DNA of 15,895 nucleotides from CAZNUM01 sp046861615 (lineage in GTDB: Bacteria > Fidelibacterota > Marinisomatia > Marinisomatales > TCS55): positions 1 through 15,895 of the forward strand of contig JBHHUS010000042.1 of NCBI GenBank assembly GCA_046861615.1. Reading direction: 5' to 3'. Within the stretch, counting starts at the first letter, position 1, and each line of letters starts with the position of its first letter. Under the pieces are notes generated by a model. The model was not told the origin of the DNA. It saw only the letters and a list, made by a program, of their open reading frames with translations, and did not search any database. Below, piece after piece: positions 6,197-13,343 of the stretch. The position numbers were made by a program, and so were the translations under genes.

Positions 6197-7873
6197 TCAG
6201 TCAGTTTTTCCCACCAGCAGCAACCAGCCCCGGGCATCATTATTCTTGGGGTCCAGTTCCATGCTGCGCTGCCAGGCGGCTTTGGCCATCCCGGGCTCTT
6301 TCATCTTCCAGTAGATAATCCCCAGGCCAAGATAGGCTTCGCTATTATAAGGTTTTAATTCAATCACTTCGTTGAAAGCAGACAACGCTTCCTGGTATTT
6401 TCCCTGTTCGCGGTAATAGTTGCCCAGGGTCAGCATTGCGGAAGGTAACCACTGTCCGGAATTCTGGTTAATGGTCATAGCCTTCCGGAAAGAAGTTTGG
6501 CTCAGTCCCGGTTCTCCATGACGGTTGTATTCCACTGCCAGAATGTAATAAGCCTGGGGCAGGAATTGACGGACCTGTTTATGTTGAGGCATGAAATGCA
6601 GTAAATCTTCCCAGGCCTGGGCCGCCCGCCCCCATTCCCGGGCCTTGAAATAACTGAGTCCCTGCAAGAAGCGGGCGTCTGAATCGGTAGGGTTTACCCG
6701 GACAGCATCGCTGTAAGACAAACCAGCGTAAATATATTTCCCTTGATCAAAATACAATTTTGCCAGGGCAATATAATAATCTCCCTGATTGGGATCCATT
6801 TTAACAGCGGTCTGGTAAGCTGTTTTCGCCTGATCAGTTTCACCCAGGCCCTCCAGCGCTTTTCCCTGGAGTAGAACAAATCCGCTATGATTCGGAAATT
6901 TTTCCCGACCGCTTCCAGCCATACGGATGGCAGCTTCAAATTCACCGGCTTCCAGTTTCTGGCGGATTTCATTCAACCGATGGGCTGCGCCTTCAGGACG
7001 CTTTCTGGCGGAATTGGTAAGCACTTCCCTGCTCATGGATTCCATTTTTTCCGTTCCAAAATAGGTAGCCATAGCTTCAATCGTTGCCTGGTGATCGGGC
7101 TGCACGTCCAGAGCTTCTTCAAAAGCATCCCGGGCTTTATTCAATTGACCTACACGAGCGAAAAAAGATCCCAGATGAAAGTGGGCATCAGCATTAAAAG
7201 GATTCTGAGCTACCAGTCGTAAATAAATGTCTTTTGCTGTTTCCGGCTGATTTTCAGCCTCGTACTGCCGGGCCAATTCTACCTGGAGCCTAAAATCATT
7301 TGGTTCTACCCGGGCAGCTTGTTCCAAGTCTTCCAATGTACGGGCTCTGCGCGACTCGATCCGGGTCACCTTCTTAACGGCTGCCGGTTCCAGAAAAGAC
7401 GTGGCCCGGGCTAATTCCCGGGAACTGATCTCAAAAGCTTCTGTAATGGAGTAGAGTTGATTGGCATAGTCCACCGTGTTAATACCGGGGATTTTGTCCA
7501 AAGCCGGTACTTTAGCCCGGGTGGGTTTTTTCTTCGCCAGTGTTGTTTTTTTAGCTTTGGAGGTCTTTTTTATATAAGCCTGGAGTTGCAGAATTCGCTT
7601 CTTGGTGGTCTTGGAGGGATTCAATTTATAGGCCCGAATCAAATCTTTAAGAGCGCCGTTATAATCTTTCTTTTTCGCCTTGGAGATGCCTCGTTTTACC
7701 AGCGCATTGGCCTGCGCGATTCTTTTATTTTTGCTGGATTTTTTAGGCGCCTTTTTTTTCGTCGAAGTGCGCTTTTTTTTGGTCTGGGCAGCCAGGTCTG
7801 TCTGAACAGGCATGACACCGGCCAGAAGGCTGATAACAAGAATTTTAGCGATCCACTGAATAATCGTACGCAT
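6197..7873 (-). CDS. Exported multi-TPR protein with Lys-rich N-terminal stretches
   Basis: 558 residues from ATG at 7873. The signal peptide spans about residues 1-30, ending in DLAAQ. Two strongly basic tracts follow, about residues 32-52 (TKKKRTSTKKKAPKKSSKNK) and 104-121 (KKTSKAKKTTLAKKKPTR), flanking one TPR-like pair (NGALKDLIRAYKLNPS). From about residue 180 to the end there are repeated TPR units with the usual G/A-Y-P signature, for example DIYLRLVAQNPFNADAHFHL, ARDAFEEALDVQPDHQATIE, AKTAYQTAVKMDPNQGDYYI and ALSAFNEVIELKPYNSEAYL. It is likely a periplasmic scaffold. The Lys-rich segments could bind anionic envelope polymers or membranes, which is inference only. The 98-nt gap upstream contains a near-palindrome GTTGAAATTTACAAC (7881-7895) in the leader. 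No partner gene identifies its job. Confidence 0.88.
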   Translation of the reverse strand: MRTIIQWIAKILVISLLAGVMPVQTDLAAQTKKKRTSTKKKAPKKSSKNKRIAQANALVKRGISKAKKKDYNGALKDLIRAYKLNPSKTTKKRILQLQAYIKKTSKAKKTTLAKKKPTRAKVPALDKIPGINTVDYANQLYSITEAFEISSRELARATSFLEPAAVKKVTRIESRRARTLEDLEQAARVEPNDFRLQVELARQYEAENQPETAKDIYLRLVAQNPFNADAHFHLGSFFARVGQLNKARDAFEEALDVQPDHQATIEAMATYFGTEKMESMSREVLTNSARKRPEGAAHRLNEIRQKLEAGEFEAAIRMAGSGREKFPNHSGFVLLQGKALEGLGETDQAKTAYQTAVKMDPNQGDYYIALAKLYFDQGKYIYAGLSYSDAVRVNPTDSDARFLQGLSYFKAREWGRAAQAWEDLLHFMPQHKQVRQFLPQAYYILAVEYNRHGEPGLSQTSFRKAMTINQNSGQWLPSAMLTLGNYYREQGKYQEALSAFNEVIELKPYNSEAYLGLGIIYWKMKEPGMAKAAWQRSMELDPKNNDARGWLLLVGKTD

Positions 7874-7971
7874 AAAGATTGTTGAAATTTACAACATCGG
7901 TGGAAATGGGAAAGCGGTTATTTCAATTCCCAGATTCTCGGAGAGCTGCCCTTTTACCCTTTGAATAATAG

Positions 7972-8238
7972 TTAAATTTTATCCAACCACATCAAAACGC
8001 CAATCAGCACAAATCCCGATGCGGCTATTTTCTGGATGGTGTCTGCCGGTATAAAATTATGCAGCCAGGTCCCTACCAGAATTGCCACTCCCGTGAGGAC
8101 GGCAAAGGCTAACATTGAGCCGATAAATAATTCCCCACCGGAAAACCCCCTTCCTTTCATGGCCAGAATCGCCAGTTGGGTCTTATCTCCCAGTTCTGCT
8201 AAGAAAACAGTTCCAAATGCCAGCCAGAGTGCTTTCAT
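7972..8238 (-). CDS. Half-size UPF0016/GDT1 (TMEM165) family cation transporter
   Basis: 88 residues with three hydrophobic segments (about 4-24, 33-58, 69-85). The family signature E-x-G-D-K-T is present as ELGDKTQ (Glu15-Gly17-Asp18). UPF0016 proteins export Mn2+ or exchange Ca2+/Mn2+ for H+ and usually contain two copies of this module in about 190 residues. This gene holds one complete module and a natural stop. It would therefore have to form a homodimer or pair with a second half encoded elsewhere; no partner is visible here. ATG at 8238 with AAAGG about 9 nt upstream, 23 nt after the DUF2231 gene and probably co-transcribed with it. Confidence 0.88.
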   Translation of the reverse strand: MKALWLAFGTVFLAELGDKTQLAILAMKGRGFSGGELFIGSMLAFAVLTGVAILVGTWLHNFIPADTIQKIAASGFVLIGVLMWLDKI

Positions 8239-8261
8239 AAAATCAAACCTTTCCCGTTAAA

Positions 8262-9308
8262 TCACTGAATTACTGATACAGCTAATTTAGTAAGCCCCAG
8301 GGTTCCCTTCCCTTCGATTTTTATTCCCGTAAAACCGGCCGGTTGACCTCCTGCATGGCCATGAAGTACCAATTCGCCGTTTAAATACCCCCTGAAATGT
8401 TTGCCTGAACCAACAACCCGGACAATCCCATTACCTTCCAGGGTAATCGGCTGTTTTTCCAGGATCTTATTTTTATCATTTTCGAATCGTCCCAGAATTA
8501 ATTCAGCCCTGCTTACAGTCAAATAATCATAATTATTTTCATCCTGTAGATGGTGTAATAAACTCACTGTTCCATTAAATTCATCCAGATTGAATTGTAA
8601 ATCCATCTGTACACCGGCCAGTTTCTGTCCCGTAATGATGGTAACCGGTTCGGTGACCTTCAAAATTCCCGGCCCCCGATCGGATGATACTGACAGGTCT
8701 GCCGGTTTACCCCTTAGAAAACGAAAACCTTTAAATACAGATTCTACGGATCCTTCGACCGGACTCCAGATCCAGGAACCGTCGTCACTGGTCATCAGAC
8801 TTTTTACAGTATCCTTTTCCGTGGCCATTTCACTGGTTTCACCAAGGGTAGTTGTTTGAACGCCAATCCCCTGTTCAAATACCAATCGGGCACCCTGATC
8901 ACCGGTAAGGGTGAGGGACACCAGGGCGATAGCACTCAGGATAAAACCGGTGATCTTCCAGGCTGCATGGGTAAGCTTGTGGAAAAAATAATTGACAATT
9001 TTAATTCCACTAGCAACGGTAAATAAAGCAACTGTCCGTTCAGCCAGATCGGCATGTTGGTTCAAAATTGGAATCGCAGTTGAAGGCAGGATCACACTAT
9101 TTGCTGCGACCCGACCGGCAAAAAAGGCAACCCAGGCACCTATTACTCCCAGAAGGTACAAAGCAGTTGAAATGGTTGGAAATTTAGAGCATCGGGGCAG
9201 TATTAACTCCAGCAGATGGATACCAACAGCAGTTGTAAGCAGAGCAATGGGAAAATGAACGATCAGGGGGTGAATATTAGGAGCCCATTCGGGCAGCAGG
9301 CTGGTCAT
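8262..9308 (-). CDS. DUF2231 membrane protein fused to a concanavalin-like domain
   Basis: 348 residues. The N-terminal half is a DUF2231 four-helix membrane domain: NIHPLIVHFPIALL in helix 1 (about 12-34), helices at about 46-68, 86-106 and 112-133, then the conserved tail GDQGARLVFEQGIGV. His residues in IHPLIVHFP and the later HAD and THAAW suggest a metal or heme site, as proposed for related redox membrane proteins (inference). After a linker (about 150-175) the C-terminal half (about 175-348) is a beta-rich domain with YDYLTVSRAELILGRFEND and KHFRGYLNGELVLHGHAGG. This resembles the laminin-G/DUF1080 jelly-roll fold and is probably extracytoplasmic. ATG at 9308 with AAAGGA 9 nt upstream. 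It precedes the UPF0016 gene and follows the copper cluster by 141 nt, with a hairpin in between. Confidence 0.82.
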   Translation of the reverse strand: MTSLLPEWAPNIHPLIVHFPIALLTTAVGIHLLELILPRCSKFPTISTALYLLGVIGAWVAFFAGRVAANSVILPSTAIPILNQHADLAERTVALFTVASGIKIVNYFFHKLTHAAWKITGFILSAIALVSLTLTGDQGARLVFEQGIGVQTTTLGETSEMATEKDTVKSLMTSDDGSWIWSPVEGSVESVFKGFRFLRGKPADLSVSSDRGPGILKVTEPVTIITGQKLAGVQMDLQFNLDEFNGTVSLLHHLQDENNYDYLTVSRAELILGRFENDKNKILEKQPITLEGNGIVRVVGSGKHFRGYLNGELVLHGHAGGQPAGFTGIKIEGKGTLGLTKLAVSVIQ

Positions 9309-9416
9309 AATTAAAGGTCCTTTTATTTGTTAATTAGCATTCAAATGTGCACCGTTCCAATACAGGGTATGTCTCCTGCCGGAGAACTCTTGTTTCTTAG
9401 GAAGGATTTCAATCGT

Positions 9417-9437
9417 CGGGACGAATTTCACGCCCCG
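9417..9437 (-). terminator. Candidate hairpin at the end of the copper cluster
   Basis: On the minus strand CGGGGCG - TGAAATT - CGTCCCG forms a 7-bp stem (one G-U pair) with a 7-base loop, 13 bases after the stop of the last copper-cluster gene. No T-tract follows, so it is not a canonical intrinsic terminator. It may instead mark the 3' end of the mRNA or stabilise it. Confidence 0.35.
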
Positions 9438-9449
9438 TGGCGGAGTTTA

Positions 9450-9902
9450 TTATTCCATATTATTTAGATCCACTTTTTCCAATCGCAATGGTTGTAGATC
9501 CATACCGCACTCAGAACATTTACCCGGTTTATCACTACGGATACCGCTGTGATCCGGCATGGAACAACCATAAAAGTCAGCCGTTTCCGCTGTGGCACTG
9601 ACAACTTTCACCATTTCCATTCCACATTCCGGGCATTCCCCCGGTTCATCGCTATGAATTTGTTTATGGCTTTCCATCGGACAGGTGTAATAGTACAGCA
9701 CGGCGGAAGAATCTTCCGACATGGTTTCATGCATTTTCATTCCCTCCTGTTTACTCATTTTAGCCATGGAATCAGGCATGTGCATTTTCTGCATCATGGA
9801 ATCAGACATGGTCTTCTGTTTCATTGTTTGAGCGCTCGTTTGCCCGATGATAAAAAGCAATCCAAAGCTCAATACAATCAAGGATTTATACGTTTGTCTC
9901 AT
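9450..9902 (-). CDS. Secreted protein with two heavy-metal-binding modules
   Basis: 150 residues. Signal peptide (about 1-24, ending QTSAQ), a Met/His-rich linker (about 27-64: repeated SMMQKMHMPDSMAKM-like segments), then two tandem heavy-metal-binding domains. Module 1 has YTCPM...CPECGM (Cys74, Cys90, Cys93) and module 2 has YGCSM...CSECGM (Cys113, Cys129, Cys132). This C-P-M...C-x-x-C-G-M module is common in CusA/CusB and P-type ATPase partners and binds soft metals such as copper. Here the modules stand alone with a Met-rich arm, suggesting a periplasmic copper sponge or chaperone. The chosen ATG at 9902 has AGAGG 8 nt upstream. The GTG three codons earlier overlaps that site and lacks one. 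It is the last gene of the copper cluster, 61 nt after the TonB receptor, and may have its own promoter. Confidence 0.88.
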   Translation of the reverse strand: MRQTYKSLIVLSFGLLFIIGQTSAQTMKQKTMSDSMMQKMHMPDSMAKMSKQEGMKMHETMSEDSSAVLYYYTCPMESHKQIHSDEPGECPECGMEMVKVVSATAETADFYGCSMPDHSGIRSDKPGKCSECGMDLQPLRLEKVDLNNME

Positions 9903-9926
9903 GGCTTCCACCTCTCGGTTTATTGT

Positions 9927-9958
9927 AAAACATATGGTATTTGTTATTTATTTCCAAT
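9927..9958 (-). promoter_or_regulatory. Candidate -33/-7 (Bacteroidota-type) promoter for the HMBD gene
   Basis: On the minus strand ATTG (9955-9958) lies 20 bases from TATGTTTT (9927-9934): 3 of 4 and 5 of 6 consensus positions. It fits the 61-nt gap after the TonB receptor gene. It would allow the metal-binding protein to be made independently of the long cluster transcript. A sigma70 reading TTGGAA-17-TATGTT overlaps it. Confidence 0.35.
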
Positions 9959-9963
9959 AGTAT

Positions 9964-12207
9964 TTACAAGTTTAGACTGATTCCCAGAATTGGTAAGAAC
10001 GGGAAGACTGAAAAAATCTGCTTTCCGCTAAAATCTTCATTCCAAATCAGATAAGCGGGATTAACCCGGTCATAGGTATTAATAGTTTCCAAATAAATGA
10101 TTAAACCATCCAGGACTTCAGGAAATATACGTGAAACACGGATATCAAGGCGGTGGTAGGAATCGTAGCGTTCAGAATTACGATCCCCCACGATGGGTAG
10201 GTATTTACTCATTTCACGGGAATAGATTGATCCTTCCGCCGGGGTATAAGGACGACCGGTTGCATAACGGAACCGGAAACTCAATTTCCACTTTTCGGAA
10301 GGACGAAATTGGGCTACGGCAGAAAAAATATGCGTCTGGTCATTATTATAAACAGTCAGCTCTCTGGCAGCCCCTTCTCTCCTTTTTGCAACCGAATAAG
10401 TGTAGGATACCCAGCCGACAAAATGTTGTCCCGATTTCTTCTGGAGGTAATATTCAAATCCCCACACATTACCAATACCTTTATGATCAAAATTACCTTG
10501 TGAATCCAAAGACATAAGACTCGACAGGTTTTTCCTGTATATTTCGATACTTCCGTTCATTTCATAAGGTAAATGAAGATTTAACCCCAGACCCCAGGCT
10601 TGGGATCGTCTGGATCTCTGAGCCGGATTATTTTTTAATTCATACGCTGGTGGACTTTGAGTATAGATACCATAATTTGCTGTTACCTGATATAAATTAT
10701 TCGGCGTCAGAACTACATTCAATCGTGGAGAAAGTATCGTTTCTGAACTTACGGAAATATAATCTCCCCGCAAGCCATAATTCAATGCTAACCATGTATT
10801 TACTTTCCAGGTGTTTTCCCAGTATAGCGCCAGTTTAGGCAGGGAACCACTGGATTGGAAATTCAAGGCTTCGAAATTGTACGCAAGATCTACGGGCAGT
10901 TGAATATTCACATTGCTACGGTCTAAAACCAACCAGGCGCCGAAATGAATTTCATTATTTTCATTGATAATAGCCAGTTCTTCCTTAATGGCGATTTCAT
11001 ACGCTTGCTTATCCTCCAATCCGGCTCCATCAGCATGGCTGGCAATACTGTTCGTTGTTGTCCGGTACACATTCAGGTCAGAGGAAACATTATTATTAAG
11101 GATTGAACGATACCGGAAACCAACGGTCCAGCTTTTGCTGGCCCAAGAATGAGTGCCCACCCAGTGCGGCTGATCAAATTCCCCGGAAAGTTTTTCACCG
11201 GAATAAAGTAAATTGATTGATAATCTGTTGCGATCATTGACTATAATATCGGTCTTTGAATTAATATCATAAAAATAAGGCAGTAAATCATATTTACTGC
11301 CAAACCCGGTGTTTCCTAAAAGGAGGTCAAAATAACTGCGCCGCAAAGAAAATATTGTGGAGGCTGATTCCGAAACCGGAAATTCGATTAATCCTTTTAC
11401 ATCGGCCATACTCAGTGAAAATTCTCCACCCATTTTTTTTCGATTACCTTCACGATTGTTAATCACCATTACTGCGGAGAGGCGGTCACCATAGCGTGCC
11501 GGGTAACCGCCCGAATAGAAATCAACGTTTTCTACCATACTGGAGTTAAAAACGGTATAAAATCCACCGCCGATGATATCAAAGTGGAAGGGATTCTGAA
11601 TAACCATGCCGTCATAAATAACCAGGTTTTCATCGGTATTGCCACCGCGGACGTAAAGTCGAGAGTCATCTCCACCGGAAGCAACACCCGGGAGTGTTTG
11701 CAATACTAAAAATATATCCTGGGCAGCTCCGGGAGCTTCTTGAATCATTCTGGTGGAAAGACGAGCGGTAACACCTTCGGGATTGAATTCCGTTTCCTTA
11801 GGGGTTACCATAATCCCTGACATCTCGATAACTGTAGAACTTAGTTCTACATTTAATTCCACCATATTAGAATCGGAAACCTGAACCGATCTGAACAGCA
11901 TAGTCTCATAGCCAATAAATGATACCGTTAAATCGTATTCCCCCGGCTGAATAACATCAAACGAGAACCGGCCATTTTCATCCGTTACATCACCAATCTC
12001 AAGTGAATCAATCCAAACTTGAGCACCGGGAAGCGGGTAGCCATCGGTTGTAACGATTCCTTTAATTCCTGACACAGATCCCTGTTTTTGATTACTACCA
12101 GATAAAGGAAATGCAACCAACCATGTAAGGAATAAAATTTTTAAGCAAACAAAGATTGGATTTAATCGAATAATTGAAGCGTCCGATAATAAGTCCTTAA
12201 ATCTCAA
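9964..12207 (-). CDS. TonB-dependent outer-membrane receptor of the copper cluster
   Basis: 747 residues. After a signal peptide (about 15-37) comes a carboxypeptidase-regulatory-like domain (about 45-122: GIVTTDGYPLPGAQVWIDS, DENGRFSFD, YDLTVSFIGYE). A TonB plug follows (about 145-255: VLQTLPGVASGGDDSRLYVR, GNTDENLVIYDGM, SGGYPARYGDRLSAVMVINN), then a beta-barrel to the C-terminus. Such receptors import or occasionally release scarce substrates across the outer membrane using TonB energy. Its position suggests a copper or copper-chelate substrate, but the barrel itself does not reveal it. The start appears to be TTG at 12207, whose TTGA overlaps the stop of the preceding gene, so translation is probably coupled. 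The next Met is residue 103, beyond the signal peptide. The carboxypeptidase-regulatory domain is typical of FCB receptors. Confidence 0.92.
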   Translation of the reverse strand: MRFKDLLSDASIIRLNPIFVCLKILFLTWLVAFPLSGSNQKQGSVSGIKGIVTTDGYPLPGAQVWIDSLEIGDVTDENGRFSFDVIQPGEYDLTVSFIGYETMLFRSVQVSDSNMVELNVELSSTVIEMSGIMVTPKETEFNPEGVTARLSTRMIQEAPGAAQDIFLVLQTLPGVASGGDDSRLYVRGGNTDENLVIYDGMVIQNPFHFDIIGGGFYTVFNSSMVENVDFYSGGYPARYGDRLSAVMVINNREGNRKKMGGEFSLSMADVKGLIEFPVSESASTIFSLRRSYFDLLLGNTGFGSKYDLLPYFYDINSKTDIIVNDRNRLSINLLYSGEKLSGEFDQPHWVGTHSWASKSWTVGFRYRSILNNNVSSDLNVYRTTTNSIASHADGAGLEDKQAYEIAIKEELAIINENNEIHFGAWLVLDRSNVNIQLPVDLAYNFEALNFQSSGSLPKLALYWENTWKVNTWLALNYGLRGDYISVSSETILSPRLNVVLTPNNLYQVTANYGIYTQSPPAYELKNNPAQRSRRSQAWGLGLNLHLPYEMNGSIEIYRKNLSSLMSLDSQGNFDHKGIGNVWGFEYYLQKKSGQHFVGWVSYTYSVAKRREGAARELTVYNNDQTHIFSAVAQFRPSEKWKLSFRFRYATGRPYTPAEGSIYSREMSKYLPIVGDRNSERYDSYHRLDIRVSRIFPEVLDGLIIYLETINTYDRVNPAYLIWNEDFSGKQIFSVFPFLPILGISLNL

Positions 12208-12614
12208 TCCCCTTTCTTAATTAAATTGCCAAATTTCTGCATATTTTCTTCATTTTCGAAATAATGGACTTCTCCTTCCCGAAGTGCTCCAATTGTTGCC
12301 GTCGCTTTATCAACTTTTTTCCCGCTGATTGGATCAATGGCAACCCGGCTGCTTGAATCGGATAAAAGTGTCGCCTGACAGCCTTCACAACAGCCATAAT
12401 ATGTTTTTCCGTCTACCACTGCCGGAATCAGTTCGCGATCAAAAACCCGATTGTTACCCATGCCCATACATACAAATTTCGCCTCCACTTTCCGGATTAC
12501 CGGTAGGTCAGCAGTCTGATTTTTATCGTCGGTACTCTTTTCCTGAGCTGAGATTAAACTCATGGCAGAAATCAAGACAACAATACTTAGGATGAAACGG
12601 TTTATTTGTTTCAT
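12204..12614 (-). CDS. Secreted TRASH/YHS-like metal-binding protein
   Basis: 136 residues with a signal peptide (about 1-23, ending SLISAQ). The first metal-binding half has Cys49 in FVCMGMGNN and a CCxxC cluster YYGCCEGCQATL (Cys75, 76, 79), as in TRASH/YHS treble-clef-like domains. The second half reads VAIDPISGKKVDKATATIG and EVHYFENEENMQKF, which matches the YHS layout (DPVCGMxVD...YYFCSEECxxxF). However, the Cys of DPVCG is Ser97 and the later CxxxC is lost, so this half probably no longer binds metal. Cu+ binding by the first half is plausible from context. ATG at 12614 with AAAGGA 5 nt upstream. Its stop overlaps the start of the TonB receptor. Confidence 0.83.
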   Translation of the reverse strand: MKQINRFILSIVVLISAMSLISAQEKSTDDKNQTADLPVIRKVEAKFVCMGMGNNRVFDRELIPAVVDGKTYYGCCEGCQATLLSDSSSRVAIDPISGKKVDKATATIGALREGEVHYFENEENMQKFGNLIKKGD

Positions 12615-12654
12615 AACAGTCCTTTCAATTAACTCCTGTTAATAGTTTTTTACA

Positions 12655-12906
12655 TTAGTCCGGTTTACGGGTTTCCTCCCTGTCAGTTTTTGTCAAATCA
12701 TCAATGATTTGCCGATATTCATCGGAACTGATTTCTCCGGCGGCATACCTCTTTTGGGCGATTTTCTTTGGTGAGTTAGGCTTTTGTGTATTATTCCCAC
12801 CACTATTCGTTAACTGGAAAAATTTATATACCAGCCACGCAATAAAAACCCAGCTCAGGACCATCATGAGCCAGCCCCACAAACTGTTCCAATGCACGGT
12901 CACCAT
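12655..12906 (-). CDS. Small membrane protein with SHOCT domain
   Basis: 83 residues. There is one transmembrane helix (about 8-30: LWGWLMMVLSWVFIAWLVYK), a linker rich in Asn/Gly/Pro, then a short C-terminal SHOCT motif (about 49-72: QKRYAAGEISSDEYRQIIDDL). SHOCT segments occur at the ends of many small membrane and secreted proteins and are thought to mediate oligomerisation. The WGW-MM start plus SHOCT matches the DUF2078-type proteins often found beside copper-resistance genes. ATG at 12906 follows AGGAA closely; the GTG next to it is an alternative. Lies 12 nt after the DUF302 gene and 40 nt before the TRASH/YHS gene. Confidence 0.8.
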   Translation of the reverse strand: MVTVHWNSLWGWLMMVLSWVFIAWLVYKFFQLTNSGGNNTQKPNSPKKIAQKRYAAGEISSDEYRQIIDDLTKTDREETRKPD

Positions 12907-12918
12907 TTCCTGGAACCC

Positions 12919-13311
12919 TCAAGCTCTCAGGCGGTCGATCACTGTACGCAGTTTGGCCTGGACCTCTTCGGCTACCGGAGCAAGTCCAGGGTTGTCTACA
13001 GCCTGCATGGAAGCGACCGGATCCACAGCTGCTACTTCTACTTCTCCCTCTGAATGCTCGATCACAATCACATTGCAGGGAAGCATGGCACCAATTTTTT
13101 CCTCTGCCAACAGTGCCTTGTAGGCAAACGGTGGGTTGCACGCTCCCAGAATCAGGTATTTCTTGAAATCTACATCCAGTTTCTTCTTCAGCGTTGCCTG
13201 GACATCAATTTCGGTTAGAACGCCAAATCCCTCCCGGGACAGTTCTTCCCGAACCTTTTCTACCGCTTCATCAAATGAAGCAGATAGGCGTGTGTTGAAC
13301 GTGTATTCCAT
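12919..13311 (-). CDS. DUF302 family protein
   Basis: 130 residues, full length for a single DUF302 domain and without a signal peptide. Family hallmarks are SASFDEAVEKVREELSREGFGVLTEIDVQ, then YLILGACNPPFAYKALLAE and IGAMLPCNVIVIE. Two Cys are present: Cys58 in GACNPP and Cys79 in LPCNV, the same two positions that are conserved in many members. DUF302 proteins are small soluble alpha/beta proteins often found next to copper or sulfur redox genes; the biochemical role is not established. A cytosolic copper-binding or redox function is inference. ATG at 13311 has a weak Shine-Dalgarno. Gaps of 32 nt and 12 nt to the flanking genes indicate one operon. Confidence 0.9.
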   Translation of the reverse strand: MEYTFNTRLSASFDEAVEKVREELSREGFGVLTEIDVQATLKKKLDVDFKKYLILGACNPPFAYKALLAEEKIGAMLPCNVIVIEHSEGEVEVAAVDPVASMQAVDNPGLAPVAEEVQAKLRTVIDRLRA

Positions 13312-13343
13312 ATCAAAACCCCATTTCGAAATTGAATTTAATG

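Noticed and set aside
8239..8261. Manganese (yybP-ykoY) riboswitch before the UPF0016 gene
   Set aside because: Only 23 nt separate it from the preceding gene, far too short for the riboswitch.
9372..9385. Hairpin TCTCC-TGCC-GGAGA between the copper cluster and the DUF2231 gene
   Set aside because: Five-bp stem with no T-tract on either strand; too weak to call a terminator.
9903..9911. GTG start three codons before the HMBD gene's ATG
   Set aside because: It coincides with the Shine-Dalgarno of the downstream ATG and has none of its own.
9549..9980. Long plus-strand frame opposite the HMBD gene
   Set aside because: His/Phe-rich antisense of a Met-rich coding sequence; no ribosome-binding site or family resemblance.
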